From Oscillospiraceae bacterium (lineage in GTDB: Bacteria > Bacillota > Clostridia > Oscillospirales > Acutalibacteraceae): 41,832 nucleotides of DNA. Below are positions 1 to 12,015 of this stretch, piece by piece. The translations under genes and the position numbers were made by a program. The DNA lies in NCBI GenBank assembly GCA_902791235.1, contig CADAUV010000006.1:1-41832 (forward strand). The letters run 5' to 3'. Numbering within the stretch: position 1 is the stretch's first letter; the number at the start of each line of letters is the position of its first letter. The notes beneath the pieces are model-generated. The model was given only the letters and a program-made list of their open reading frames with translations. It was not told the DNA's origin and searched no databases.

Positions 1-1691
1 AGCTGTACATTATCAATACCTGTGGGAATAACGCCCATATCCTCAAGAGATACAATCAGGGAAAACAGTCTTGCATAATCCTTAACGCTGATGGCGTCGT
101 CAGGCAAAAGCTTAGGTAATATGTCAAGAATATTCATAACACAGTCCCATACATTACCCTGAAGCATTGCAAGATAAGTGTGCCCGATGTTGTTGAGAAA
201 AGCGGCATTTTCTCTTATTCTTCTGTCCGCTTCAAAGTATATTATTGTATTGTAAAGCTCTTTTGAAATATCTAAGACATTCTTATTTTTTACAGCTTTT
301 TTAAATGAAAGAATGGGAGCAATCAGCTTTTTTCTGGTGCAGTTGATTGCCTCAAGTCTTTTCTTATCCTCATCGTCAATACTGTCAGTAAAGCCCTTAG
401 TGGATTTTTCAAAGTCGTTTTTCCATGCGCTTCCGTTTATATTCCACATATAAACATAGTTTTCAAGCTCGTTAATCTCGCTTTCGGTAGCGCTTGTCAG
501 CCCTGTTTTGGCAAGGCTTATAATGTCATCGCTTCTGAGCGAGAGATGTACGCAGCGCAAAAGATACTCGCAGAATACTACAAGCGGCTGGTTTTTTATC
601 GGTTGTCTTTCATCGTTAAAATAAGGGATTTCATACTTTTTAAAGTTCCACAGAAGCTCATCCCTGTACTTATCAAGGTCCCTTGTAATAACAGTAATTT
701 CGCTTGCTTTGTAGCCGCTTCTTAAAAGTCCCCTGATTCTGCGCGAAACCTCTTCACATTCATCCGAGATGTTCTTTGCAACATAAATGCTGATATTTTC
801 GGGATTGCTGTACGGCTTAAAATTGCCGTTTTCAAATATATGTTTTTCTGCAAATAAAAGCTCTTCGTTAGCCGCTCTTTTATTTTCACTCAGATAAACT
901 GTTTCGCAAGGTATTCCGGCTTTAAATGCAATTCTTTCAATTATGCTGATTGATTTATTAACATATGTAAAAATTGAAAAATCGTTATCACGGATTTCCA
1001 AATTATCCGAGCAAAGAGTTATATCAACTTCCCCGGCTTCTGCGATTATTAACTCAAGAATCTTATATTCCTGCGCTACAAAGCCGTTAAAGCCGTCAAT
1101 GAAGATATACTTATCCTTAAAATAATTCTTACCCGATATTTTTTTATAAAGCCTTGTCAGCTCGTCAGAAGGGTCAAGAAAGCGTTTTTCTATAATATTC
1201 TCATATGCGCTCATTATTTTTGAAATATCGCCCATTTTGGATTTCAGGGTAATATTTTCAATATCCCTTGTCTGCTCAAAAACCTGCTCAGCCGTCAGGT
1301 CGCATGACTTCATCTCATCATAAATCTTCATCATCGAGCTAACAAAGCTAACTGAATCAAGCCTTTTATTAAACAGCTCAAGACCGTCCTTACACTCCTC
1401 TATTGCCTGGAGCATAAGCACAGCCTTACTGCCCGGGGAAAGAACGGGTATACCCTCTCCCCCAAGCTCCTCCTGTACCTGATTTGCAAGCCTTGTAAAA
1501 GTGCTGTAATTAACGCTGTTAATACCCTTTGTCCCAAGGTCTTTAAGAAGCCTTTTTTCAGCCTCCAGCGAAAACTGCTCAGGAGTGATTAAAAGGATAT
1601 TATCATTCCCCTGATTTACAAGCTCTCTGATACGCGAGAATACATATTCGGTTTTGCCGTAGCCTGAACGGCCTAAAATTAATTTCAGCAT
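1..1691 (-). CDS. addB: AddB, subunit B of the AddAB helicase-nuclease (N-terminal part, cut by the window edge)
   Basis: AddAB processes DNA double-strand ends for RecA loading and is the Firmicute counterpart of RecBCD. The reading frame is open from an ATG at 1691 to the left edge with no stop, giving 563 codons, roughly half of the usual AddB length of about 1150. The N-terminus carries a Walker A motif, GRSGYGKTE (residues 7-15), followed by an AddB-like TPEQFSLEAE stretch. The C-terminal nuclease and iron-sulfur region lies outside the window. The start is three bases after the stop of the DUF2461 gene, and its ribosome site is weak, so translational coupling is likely. The partner addA is not in the window and would be expected further left. 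Family assignment is confident; the remaining half cannot be judged. Confidence 0.9.
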   Translation of the reverse strand, partial: MLKLILGRSGYGKTEYVFSRIRELVNQGNDNILLITPEQFSLEAEKRLLKDLGTKGINSVNYSTFTRLANQVQEELGGEGIPVLSPGSKAVLMLQAIEECKDGLELFNKRLDSVSFVSSMMKIYDEMKSCDLTAEQVFEQTRDIENITLKSKMGDISKIMSAYENIIEKRFLDPSDELTRLYKKISGKNYFKDKYIFIDGFNGFVAQEYKILELIIAEAGEVDITLCSDNLEIRDNDFSIFTYVNKSISIIERIAFKAGIPCETVYLSENKRAANEELLFAEKHIFENGNFKPYSNPENISIYVAKNISDECEEVSRRIRGLLRSGYKASEITVITRDLDKYRDELLWNFKKYEIPYFNDERQPIKNQPLVVFCEYLLRCVHLSLRSDDIISLAKTGLTSATESEINELENYVYMWNINGSAWKNDFEKSTKGFTDSIDDEDKKRLEAINCTRKKLIAPILSFKKAVKNKNVLDISKELYNTIIYFEADRRIRENAAFLNNIGHTYLAMLQGNVWDCVMNILDILPKLLPDDAISVKDYARLFSLIVSLEDMGVIPTGIDNVQ

Positions 1692-1694
1692 AAA

Positions 1695-2417
1695 TTATCT
1701 TTCGTAATCTTCAATCCTGATAATGCCTTCGCTCATCATATTATCGTAAGCCTCAATAAAGAATTCATACATAGGTCTTGCTAAATCAAAAGCAAGCTTA
1801 AGCTCGTCAATAAGCGCGGGTGTATTTATTCTTTCAAGGTCATAGCTGTTATAAGAAAAAGACATATTCTTAGCTTTGAGGTAGGGCTTTAACTCCTCGG
1901 GAGCATCAGGGTACTGTTCCTTCTTGTACTCTTCAAATGCAGAATAAGTAAATCCTGCCTGCTTACAGGCTTCAACAGCGTCAAGCCATCTGTCAGGATG
2001 CTTCAATATATGCTTGTGAACCTCTTTAAACGCACTCTTTTTCCAAGTCCAGAAGGCAAGCCCGTAGCCAAAGGAATTTGGGTAAAATTCAAAATAGAAA
2101 AATGGTGCGCTCGGAAATTCATTCTTATAACGCCTGAAAAACATCCACATATTTTCCCTGTACTTAATTTTATCTCTTCTGCCCCTTGTATCCCTGTAAA
2201 TCCTTGAAACACTCCTTACAGGGTCTGTAAGCATATATTCGTCAATATCGAGCATTAAATCGGAAAGGTCAAGCATAATCTGCCTCATCGGGATTGTTAT
2301 GCCGTTTTTAAGCTCCTCCTTATGCTCCTCATAAAACTTTCTCGAATCCTGAAATCTGTTTTCACAAAGGAGCTGAATACTCTCAGGGCTTATTCCTTTG
2401 AAATTATATTCGTTCAT
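1695..2417 (-). CDS. DUF2461 family protein
   Basis: A 240-residue soluble protein without membrane segments. It resembles the DUF2461 (TIGR02453) family. The family hallmark is visible around residues 73-90 as RDTRGRRDKIKYRENMW, corresponding to the usual RDxRFSKDKxPYKxN stretch, and an aromatic-rich segment (FFYFEFYPNSFGYG) follows. The biochemical role of the family is not established, and nothing here adds one. The start codon overlaps the end of the upstream PLP-enzyme gene by 4 nt, and addB follows after 3 nt, so it is co-transcribed and probably translationally coupled. Family call fairly sure, function unknown. Confidence 0.75.
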   Translation of the reverse strand: MNEYNFKGISPESIQLLCENRFQDSRKFYEEHKEELKNGITIPMRQIMLDLSDLMLDIDEYMLTDPVRSVSRIYRDTRGRRDKIKYRENMWMFFRRYKNEFPSAPFFYFEFYPNSFGYGLAFWTWKKSAFKEVHKHILKHPDRWLDAVEACKQAGFTYSAFEEYKKEQYPDAPEELKPYLKAKNMSFSYNSYDLERINTPALIDELKLAFDLARPMYEFFIEAYDNMMSEGIIRIEDYER

Positions 2418-3676
2418 TTTAAAAGTCCTTTATCCTCCATGCTCTGTGCTGCAAGCAGTGCGCAAAGCTTAGCGCTGTGAAAGTTTAATCCGCCCTGAAT
2501 CCACGCATAATAAGGCGGTCTGATAGGCGCGTCCGCTGAAAGCTCGATGGATGAGCCAAGCGTAAAAGCACCTGCAGCCATAACAACCTTATTATCGTAA
2601 CCCGGCATATCCCATGGCTCGGGAAGAACAAAGCTGTCAACAGGGCTTCCCTTCTGTATGCCCTGACAAAATGCAACAAGGCTTTCCTCGTTTTCAAGTC
2701 CTAAGGACTGAACAATATCGTGTCTTGTTTCGTTATACCTCGGAGTTACAGAATAACCGAAATGCTCAAATAATGCGGAGATAAATACAGCGCTTTTCAG
2801 CGCTTCCCCGACTGTGTGCGGCGCATAGAAAAGCCCGAGATAAAGTTCCCTGTTCATATCAATTGTGGCGCCGACCTCCTTGCCGAGACCAGGTGTTGTA
2901 AGCCTGTATGCACATTTCTCAACAAGGTCATGCCTGCCTGCAATATAGCCGCCTGTTCTTGCGATACCGCCGCCTGCATTCTTAATAAGAGAGCCCGCAA
3001 TTAAATCAGCGCCGACCTCTGTCGGCTCGGTTTTCTCGGTAAACTCGCCGTAGCAGTTGTCAACCATAATAATTACATCAGGATTTTTCTTTTTTGATAT
3101 TTTAACAACCTTTTCTATTTCAGAAACAGAAAGGCTCGGGCGAAGCTCATAACCGCGGCTGCGCTGAATATAGACCATTGTTACACTTCCGTCAACAGCG
3201 CTTTCAATAGCCTCATAATCAAGTCTTTCGTTCTTAAGCGGTACTTCATCATATAAAACGCCGAAATCCTTTAGCGAGCCCATTCCTTCGCCTTTAATGC
3301 CGATTACATTATGTATTGTATCGTACGGGGTGCCTGTAACGCAGAGCATTTTGTCGCCGGGTCTGAGCACACCGAAAAGCGCAGTGGCAAGCGTGTGAGT
3401 ACCGCAGGTAAAGTTATGCCTGACAAGCGCATCCTCAGCACCGTAAACCCTTGCCCATACCTTATCAAGAGTTTCCCTGCCTCTGTCGCCGTAGCCGTAA
3501 CCCGTACTGCCGACAAAATGGGATTCGCTGATACCGTATTCAATAAAAGCACTTAATACCTTTTGCTGATTATACTCTGTTATACTGTCAATATTATAAA
3601 ACTGCTCACGGCACATTTTCAGTGCATCGTCAGCCGCTTTTTCGATTCTTTCATCAATTTTAAAAAAAGGATTCAT
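2414..3676 (-). CDS. PLP-dependent methionine gamma-lyase-like (YnbB / aluminium-resistance) family protein
   Basis: A 420-residue fold-type I PLP enzyme. The N-terminal third has the family signature SHFVGSTGYGYGDRGRE (52-68) and HNFTCGTHT (87-95). The VDNCYGEF stretch (205-212) supplies the Asp expected to hold the pyridine nitrogen. Lys232 in GSLIKNAGG is the likely Schiff-base lysine. This Pfam family (Met_gamma_lyase) is annotated as cystathionine beta-lyase-like or aluminium-resistance protein. Its physiological substrate is uncertain, so I do not assign a pathway. The length fits the family. The gene overlaps both neighbours by 4 nt (GNAT upstream, DUF2461 downstream), in a unit otherwise devoted to cell wall, peptide and DNA functions. 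Confidence 0.85.
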   Translation of the reverse strand: MNPFFKIDERIEKAADDALKMCREQFYNIDSITEYNQQKVLSAFIEYGISESHFVGSTGYGYGDRGRETLDKVWARVYGAEDALVRHNFTCGTHTLATALFGVLRPGDKMLCVTGTPYDTIHNVIGIKGEGMGSLKDFGVLYDEVPLKNERLDYEAIESAVDGSVTMVYIQRSRGYELRPSLSVSEIEKVVKISKKKNPDVIIMVDNCYGEFTEKTEPTEVGADLIAGSLIKNAGGGIARTGGYIAGRHDLVEKCAYRLTTPGLGKEVGATIDMNRELYLGLFYAPHTVGEALKSAVFISALFEHFGYSVTPRYNETRHDIVQSLGLENEESLVAFCQGIQKGSPVDSFVLPEPWDMPGYDNKVVMAAGAFTLGSSIELSADAPIRPPYYAWIQGGLNFHSAKLCALLAAQSMEDKGLLK

Positions 3677-4392
3677 TTATACATTCTCCATAGTCCGATA
3701 TTCTCAAAGCCGAGCCTTTTATAGAAGCTTTCATTTTTATCAGCTTCACGCATAAGATAGACATCGCCGTTAAAGTCGCAAATAAGCTCAGACACAAGCG
3801 TGCTTGCGTATCCCATATTTCTGAACTCGGGATTAGTGCTGACAGCGCTTAAAATTGCGTTTTTTTCATAAATTGAAGAAAACATTGCGCTTGATACAAT
3901 TTCACAGCCGACATTTAAAGTAAATGCCTGTGCGCAGCCGTGCCTGATTCTGTGGCTTGCGTCAACATACCACGCTTCAAAATCAGCAGTCGGATAATCA
4001 AGCATATTAAACATTTCCATAAGCTTAGGATATCTGTCAATGCTCGCATAGCTTTTGTGAAGCTCAAGCTTTTTACAGCTTTTCATAACAACGCCCTCAG
4101 AATACCTGAAATTAAAGCTTATGCCGCCGTCGCAAAGAAGCGACGAAAAACCCGTAACTGTGAAAAACTCCTCAAGCTCAAGCAAATCCGCATTTTCCGC
4201 AATGCTCAAGGTTACATCATTATCAAGGCGCGAAAACACAGCTGTTATCTCACCGTCAGTTATCTGCCTGTAAAATGAAGCAAAATCATACTTAACCGAA
4301 TAAGCCTTCAGAAGCGACATAATGCGGATACTGTAAATATCCGTATTACCGAAGGAAAAAAGCTCATTTTCACTCTTAATCTTTTCAATCAT
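3673..4392 (-). CDS. GNAT family N-acetyltransferase
   Basis: A 239-residue protein with a C-terminal GNAT domain. The acetyl-CoA pyrophosphate-binding motif A is visible as STNPEFRNMGYASTLV (residues 185-200, R/Q-x-x-G-x-A type), and the domain closes with FYKRLGFENIG near the C-terminus, as in many acetyltransferases. The N-terminal half (about 1-120) is less conserved and probably forms a second, degenerate GNAT-like or substrate domain. The substrate cannot be read from sequence. The gene overlaps the upstream M42 peptidase by 8 nt and the downstream PLP enzyme by 4 nt. An amine or amino-acid substrate would fit the neighbourhood, but that is inference. Confidence 0.78.
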   Translation of the reverse strand: MIEKIKSENELFSFGNTDIYSIRIMSLLKAYSVKYDFASFYRQITDGEITAVFSRLDNDVTLSIAENADLLELEEFFTVTGFSSLLCDGGISFNFRYSEGVVMKSCKKLELHKSYASIDRYPKLMEMFNMLDYPTADFEAWYVDASHRIRHGCAQAFTLNVGCEIVSSAMFSSIYEKNAILSAVSTNPEFRNMGYASTLVSELICDFNGDVYLMREADKNESFYKRLGFENIGLWRMYK

Positions 4393-5386
4393 ACAACTTG
4401 GGTAATAAGGCGCTTAAAAGCCTTCTTGTGCTTTTTATATCATTTTCATCAACCACGCTTGACGGCGAATGAATATATCTGCAAGGAAGAGATATTGCAA
4501 GAACTCTGCTTCCCTTACCGCTAATCTGAATAGCGCCTGCATCGTTTCCGCCTGCAATAGCAGTCTTTGTCTGCGCACTTATGCCGATTGATTTTGCGGT
4601 ATCCATCGCAAGGTTATAAAGTGCTTTATCATAAATCGTCCTGCCGTCCATAAAGGAAACCACGGGGCCTTCGCCGAGAACGCATACCCGGTCTCCGCCC
4701 TTTACACCGCAAAGGTCAGCGGCTGTCGTGGCTTCAAGTATTACGGAAATATCGGGAGCGACAGCATAAGAGGTACATTTAGAGCCTCTAAGTCCGACCT
4801 CCTCCTGCACATTAAAGCAGAAGGAGGTGTCAAACTCAAGATTGCTCTTAATAAGCTCGATTAAAAGCATACAGCCGATTCTGTCATCAAGCGCCTTTGC
4901 CTTAATCAGATTTCCACCGAGTCTTGTATAATCAGAGCAGAAATAAGCATAGTCGCCGTGACTTACATATTCAAGAGCCTCCGCCCTTGTTTTAGCACCG
5001 ATGTCGATAACAAGGTCGTTAAACTTAGATGCGGTATTCTTCTCGTCTTCACTTAAAAGATGAACGGGCTTTACACCGACTACTCCGTTAATATTATTTA
5101 CTTTAAGGACTCGGTCGATTACCACCTTAGTATCAATACCGCCGACTGCACTGAATTTGAGATAGCCTTCTTCGGTGATATCTGTAATAATAAAGCCTAC
5201 CTCATCCATATGTGCGCAGAGCATAACCTTTTTTTCAGGGGTACGCCTGCCTTTCTTAAAAGCAATAACCGAACCAAGCGGGTCAACACTGTACTCGCAG
5301 TAATCCTTAATCTCACTTATAATATAATCTCTTACTGCTTTTTCATCACCTGAGGTTGAATTAAGCATACAAAGTTTTTCAAGCAT
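4385..5386 (-). CDS. M42 family metallo-aminopeptidase (first of a tandem pair)
   Basis: A 333-residue cytosolic M42 peptidase of the FrvX/YsdC/glutamyl-aminopeptidase type, a dizinc enzyme that removes N-terminal residues and usually forms dodecameric shells. The expected metal and catalytic motifs are all present in order: AHMDEVG, LDDRIGC, QEEVGLRGSK (catalytic Glu), VILEATTAAD (Glu as the family's variable ligand) and RYIHSP near the C-terminus. It is encoded directly downstream of a second M42 gene, with an 8-nt overlap, and overlaps the GNAT gene by 8 nt. The two peptidases differ at the fourth ligand region (LEATTAAD here, VDVSFAMSNGCD in the other), so they probably have different specificities. 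A salvage role for cell-wall or dietary peptides is inference. Confidence 0.9.
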   Translation of the reverse strand: MLEKLCMLNSTSGDEKAVRDYIISEIKDYCEYSVDPLGSVIAFKKGRRTPEKKVMLCAHMDEVGFIITDITEEGYLKFSAVGGIDTKVVIDRVLKVNNINGVVGVKPVHLLSEDEKNTASKFNDLVIDIGAKTRAEALEYVSHGDYAYFCSDYTRLGGNLIKAKALDDRIGCMLLIELIKSNLEFDTSFCFNVQEEVGLRGSKCTSYAVAPDISVILEATTAADLCGVKGGDRVCVLGEGPVVSFMDGRTIYDKALYNLAMDTAKSIGISAQTKTAIAGGNDAGAIQISGKGSRVLAISLPCRYIHSPSSVVDENDIKSTRRLLSALLPKLYD

Positions 5387-6398
5387 TTAACTCACCCACT
5401 CTCTCAGTAATGTAAGCTACAATAAGATTGCTTACAGCATTTATATCGTCAATGTCAACTACCTCAACAGGCTGATGCATATATCTTTCGGGTATTGACA
5501 GAAGAGCGGATTTAATACCGCTTTCATTTACGGATATGACATCGGCGTCTGTACCCGTTCTGCCGTTCATAATCTCCTGCTGATAAGGTATGCCGTTTTT
5601 CTCTGCAAGCTTTACAAGTTTTCTTGACATCTCACCGTCAAGACTTGGGGAAAAGCCAATCATAACTCCATTTGAAAGCTCGCCGCAATCGGCTTTATCA
5701 CAACCGTTACTCATAGCAAATGAAACATCAACGCAAATTGCTTCATCAACATCAAGTCCGAACGGAGCAACGCTTGCGCCCCTTGTGCCGACCTCCTCCT
5801 GCGAGGTAAAAGCAACGGTGATTTTACAATTTAATTTCTTTAATCTGTCAAGGGCTAAAAGTACAGATGCTACGCCGCTTCTGTCGTCAAGCACGCTTGA
5901 TGAAATTCTGTTATTGAGAAGTTTTACAAAATTCTTTTTTAAAGTAATCCTGTCGCCGCGCTCAACAATCTCTCTTAACTCCTCCGATTTATAACCTGTA
6001 TCAATTGCAAGGTCGGTAATTATCGGCGCTTTTTTCTCGTCATCAGCGCTTTGAAGATGCGGTGGCTTTGTTGAAATAACGCCGCGTATTTTTTCTTTTG
6101 AATGAATGACTACCTCGTTTGCAGGAAGCATTCTTGTGTCAATTCCGCCGCATTTATCAAATTTAATAAACCCGTCGTCCGTTATATCAGTAACTACAAA
6201 GCCGATTTCATCGAGATGTGCGTCGAGAAGAAAATGATACCCTTCGCCGAAGGTACAGTAAACATTATTTAAATTATCTCTTGTAACCTCGCCGTATCCG
6301 CTGAGTATATCCTCTAAAAAAGCACATACATCCTCTTCGTTACCTGATACGCCGTTTACCGTCGTAAGCTTTTCAAGTAATTCGTATATTTCCATCAT
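5379..6398 (-). CDS. M42 family metallo-aminopeptidase (second of a tandem pair)
   Basis: A 339-residue M42 peptidase. Visible motifs are LDAHLDEIG, LDDRSGV, QEEVGTRGAS with the catalytic Glu, VDVSFAMSNGCD with Asp as metal ligand, and RYMHQP near the C-terminus. All residues needed for a two-zinc aminopeptidase appear intact. It overlaps murD by 4 nt (ATGA junction) and the other M42 gene by 8 nt. It shares the overall layout of its neighbour but diverges in much of the sequence, so this is an old duplication, not a recent tandem repeat. The exact substrate is unknown. It acts in the cytoplasm, as no signal peptide is present. Confidence 0.9.
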   Translation of the reverse strand: MMEIYELLEKLTTVNGVSGNEEDVCAFLEDILSGYGEVTRDNLNNVYCTFGEGYHFLLDAHLDEIGFVVTDITDDGFIKFDKCGGIDTRMLPANEVVIHSKEKIRGVISTKPPHLQSADDEKKAPIITDLAIDTGYKSEELREIVERGDRITLKKNFVKLLNNRISSSVLDDRSGVASVLLALDRLKKLNCKITVAFTSQEEVGTRGASVAPFGLDVDEAICVDVSFAMSNGCDKADCGELSNGVMIGFSPSLDGEMSRKLVKLAEKNGIPYQQEIMNGRTGTDADVISVNESGIKSALLSIPERYMHQPVEVVDIDDINAVSNLIVAYITERVGELNA

Positions 6399-7825
6399 TT
6401 ATCAAATCCGTTCACTAATTCTTTAAATCTTCTGCCCCTATATTCAAAGGTTTTAAACTGGTCAAATGCGGGACAGGCAGGGCAAAGAGAAACGATATCC
6501 CCTGCCTCGCTGTTTTCTTTTGCATATTCAAGCGCTTCCTCAAGGTCTTTGCACTTAATTACCTTAACGCCCGATTCCTCAAAGCCGTCATAGCCTGTAA
6601 CAGCACTGTAAATCTTGTCGGCAGTCGCGCCGTTAAGAATAAGAAGCTTTACATTTTTCAGGATTTCAGGCACCATCTCGCTCATATCATTGCCCTTGTC
6701 AGAACCGCCCATAATAACATTTATCCTACGGTTAAATGCACGAAGTCCGCTGATAACTCTTGAAGGCGAGGTGGCGATTGAATCGTTGTAATATCTTACA
6801 CCGTTATATTCTCTTACAAATTCAATTCTGTGTTCAACTCCGCCGAAGGTACGCGCTATATTTACGATATTATCAATATCAACAAGTCCCCAGACAGCAC
6901 AGATAGCAGTACAGTAATTTTCAACATTATGCATACCCGGAATTACTATTTCATCCTTATTCATAATGAATACTTCATTGCCGAACTCGGCATAAACAAT
7001 ATCTCCGTTTTCTTTCATATATGCGCCGTTTTCAACGGGATGCTTTACGGAAAACTGGTAAAGCTGTCCGCGCACATCAAAGCGCATATCATGGTAAACC
7101 CTGTTACCGATTGAGTAATCACAGTCGGCATTGAGTACTGTTTTACTGTTTTCGCTCTGATATATAAGAATATTCCTCTTCGCATCGACATACTCGTCGA
7201 GGCTGATATGATGGTCCTGATGCGTGCACTCAATATTTGTAACAACTGAAATATCGGGCCTTTCAACCATATTTCCCATTGTGAGAAGCTGGAAGGAGGA
7301 GAGTTCAACTACGGCAATATCATTTTCAGTTATATTCGCAAGTTCAGGCATAAGAGCTTTACCGATATTACCGCCGAGAAAAACTCTGTTACCCTGAGCT
7401 TCAAGCATCTTTGCGATAAGAGTAGTGGTAGTCGTCTTACCGTTTGAACCCGTAACAGCAATAATCTTTGACGGACACAGTCTGAAAAACACTTCCATTT
7501 CTGTGGTTACGGTCTGACCTCTGTCTATGCACTCATAATACCAGGGATTCTGAAACGGCAGTATACCGTGCGAACGGAATATCAAATCCATTTCAGGAAG
7601 AACGCTTAAATAATCATCACCAAGTGAGAAATGCGCTCCGAGCGCTTCAAGCTCATTACAATCTTCAATCCCTATATATTCCTTATCTCTCTTATCACAG
7701 GCGTACACCTCTGCACCGTATTTTGCAAGAAATTTTGCACAGGGCAGATTAGCTACGCCCATACCTACAAATGCAACCTTTTTTCCTATAAGCGAGTCAA
7801 AGTACTCCTTAGCTTTTTCGTTCAT
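6395..7825 (-). CDS. murD: UDP-N-acetylmuramoyl-L-alanine--D-glutamate ligase
   Basis: MurD adds D-glutamate to UDP-MurNAc-L-Ala in the cytoplasmic stage of peptidoglycan synthesis. The 476-residue product has the N-terminal Rossmann-like UDP-binding region (FVGMGVANLPCAKFL, about 19-33), the Mur-ligase P-loop GSNGKTT (126-132), the central-domain motif NIECTHQDHH, and a C-terminal domain containing RRINVIMGGSDKG. The length is normal for MurD. It starts at an ATG behind a GGAGG site 12 nt after the two-TM protein gene. It is not in a dcw cluster here but within the ligA-addB unit, ahead of two aminopeptidases. Murein-linked control of this unit is possible but not shown. Confidence 0.95.
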   Translation of the reverse strand: MNEKAKEYFDSLIGKKVAFVGMGVANLPCAKFLAKYGAEVYACDKRDKEYIGIEDCNELEALGAHFSLGDDYLSVLPEMDLIFRSHGILPFQNPWYYECIDRGQTVTTEMEVFFRLCPSKIIAVTGSNGKTTTTTLIAKMLEAQGNRVFLGGNIGKALMPELANITENDIAVVELSSFQLLTMGNMVERPDISVVTNIECTHQDHHISLDEYVDAKRNILIYQSENSKTVLNADCDYSIGNRVYHDMRFDVRGQLYQFSVKHPVENGAYMKENGDIVYAEFGNEVFIMNKDEIVIPGMHNVENYCTAICAVWGLVDIDNIVNIARTFGGVEHRIEFVREYNGVRYYNDSIATSPSRVISGLRAFNRRINVIMGGSDKGNDMSEMVPEILKNVKLLILNGATADKIYSAVTGYDGFEESGVKVIKCKDLEEALEYAKENSEAGDIVSLCPACPAFDQFKTFEYRGRRFKELVNGFDK

Positions 7826-7837
7826 ATTTTAATCCTC

Positions 7838-10637
<2,800 letters not shown>

Positions 10638-10664
10638 AAAATCACTCCGAATATAGTTACTTAT

Positions 10665-10693
10665 ATATTAACATTATCGGTTGATTAATTCAA
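10665..10693 (-). promoter_or_regulatory. Sigma-A-type promoter for the ligA-murD-addB unit
   Basis: On the minus strand, TTGAAT (10693-10688) and TAATAT (10670-10665) are separated by exactly 17 bp. The ligA start at 10637 follows about 28 nt further on, behind a GGAGTGA ribosome site. No other promoter-like pair is evident between here and addB, where genes overlap or nearly touch. Inferred from sequence only. Confidence 0.55.
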
Positions 10694-10719
10694 TATTATT
10701 ATTATAAAAATATATAATT

Positions 10720-10748
10720 AAGGACTACCGTTATTAACAGTAGTCCTT
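10720..10748 (-). terminator. Probable intrinsic terminator after tyrS
   Basis: Nine base pairs (AAGGACTAC / GTAGTCCTT) enclose an 11-nt loop, starting 7 nt past the tyrS stop. On the minus strand the 3' side is T-rich (TAATTATATATTTTTAT), not a clean U tract, so efficiency may be moderate. It marks the end of the nusB-tyrS operon before the ligA promoter. Confidence 0.6.
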
Positions 10749-10754
10749 CAGAAA

Positions 10755-11975
10755 CTATTTTACAAATTTGTGGAAGGTTTTCTTGCCTTTCTTTATAATT
10801 ACTTCGTTTTCAAAATCGGAAGCAGTGAGTGTAGCAAAAACATCGTCAACCTTTTCATCATTAAGCTTAACACCGTTTTGCTCAATCAGCCTTCTGCCCT
10901 CTCCTCTTGACTTGATAAGCCCAGCCTTCTGCATCATATCAAGCACGCCGATTTTGCCGTCGGTAAAGTCATCATCGGTAAGAGTAGTTGTCGGCATATT
11001 CGAGTTATCTCCGCCTCCTGCAAAAAGTGCCTTAGCGGAAGCCTCAGCCTTAGCAGCCTCCTCCTCGCCGTGAACGAGCTTTGTAAGCTCAAATGCAAGG
11101 ATTTCCTTAGCTCTGTTAAGCTGACTGCCCTCCCAGCTCTCCATCGCCTTAATCTCATCAAGGGGAAGGAAAGTAAGCATTCTTATACATTTGAGAACAT
11201 CTGCATCCTCAACATTTCTCCAGTACTGATAAAACTCAAACGGACTTGTTTTATTCGCATCAAGCCAAACAGCGTTGCCTGCGGTCTTGCCCATTTTTCT
11301 ACCCTGTGAATCGGTAAGAAGTGTAATCGTCATAGCGTGTGCGTCCTTGCCGAGCTTCTTTCTTATAAGCTCAGTACCGCCAAGCATATTGCTCCACTGG
11401 TCGTCGCCGCCAAACTGCATATTGCAGCCGTAGTGCTGAAAGAGATAATAGAAATCATAACTTTGCATAATCATATAGTTGAATTCAAAGAAGGAAAGTC
11501 CCTTCTCCATTCTCTGCTTATAACACTCAGCACGAAGCATATTGTTAACGGAGAAGCAGGTGCCGACCTCTCTTAACACATCCACATAGTTAAGGTCAAG
11601 AAGCCAATCGGCGTTATTTACCATCTGTGCTTTACCTTTGCCGAATTCAATGAAACGCTCCATCTGCTTTCTGAAGCATTCTGCGTTATGGTCGATATCC
11701 TCACGGGTGAGCATTTTTCTCATATCCGTCCTGCCCGAAGGGTCGCCAATCATTGTAGTACCGCCGCCGATAAGAGCAATCGGCTGATTGCCTGCCATCT
11801 GTAAGCGCTTCATAAGGGTAAGCGCCATAAAATGACCTGCGGTAAGGCTGTCAGCAGTACAGTCGAAGCCGATATAAAACTTCGCCTTGCCGCTGTTTAC
11901 CATTGTTCTGATTTCTTCCTCGTTTGTTACCTGAGCAATTAAGCCTCTTTCAACGAGTTCCTCATATACTCCCAT
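10755..11975 (-). CDS. tyrS: Tyrosine--tRNA ligase
   Basis: Class I aminoacyl-tRNA synthetase charging tRNA-Tyr. The 406-residue product shows the HIGH-type motif as TAGH (45-48, after YIGFDCTADSL), the tyrosine-pocket region YDFYYLFQHYGCNMQFGGDDQW, and the KMSKS-type loop as KMGKTAGNAVWLD. An S4 RNA-binding domain follows from about residue 340 (GVLDMMQKAGLIKSRGEGRRLIEQ). It is the last gene of the nusB operon, 40 nt after recN, with a GGAGG ribosome site. No T-box leader is present in that 40-nt gap, so tyrosine-dependent control of the usual Firmicute kind is absent here. A second tyrS elsewhere cannot be excluded. Confidence 0.96.
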   Translation of the reverse strand: MGVYEELVERGLIAQVTNEEEIRTMVNSGKAKFYIGFDCTADSLTAGHFMALTLMKRLQMAGNQPIALIGGGTTMIGDPSGRTDMRKMLTREDIDHNAECFRKQMERFIEFGKGKAQMVNNADWLLDLNYVDVLREVGTCFSVNNMLRAECYKQRMEKGLSFFEFNYMIMQSYDFYYLFQHYGCNMQFGGDDQWSNMLGGTELIRKKLGKDAHAMTITLLTDSQGRKMGKTAGNAVWLDANKTSPFEFYQYWRNVEDADVLKCIRMLTFLPLDEIKAMESWEGSQLNRAKEILAFELTKLVHGEEEAAKAEASAKALFAGGGDNSNMPTTTLTDDDFTDGKIGVLDMMQKAGLIKSRGEGRRLIEQNGVKLNDEKVDDVFATLTASDFENEVIIKKGKKTFHKFVK

Positions 11976-12015
11976 TCTAAAGTCCTCCGATTATATGAAT
12001 GTATAAAATAATTAA

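Noticed and set aside
943..1125. Short plus-strand open frame inside addB
   Set aside because: The minus-strand addB frame is open across it and matches the family; the plus-strand frame has no start signals.
11976..12015. T-box leader for tyrS
   Set aside because: Only 40 nt separate recN and tyrS, with no specifier hairpin, T-box sequence or terminator.
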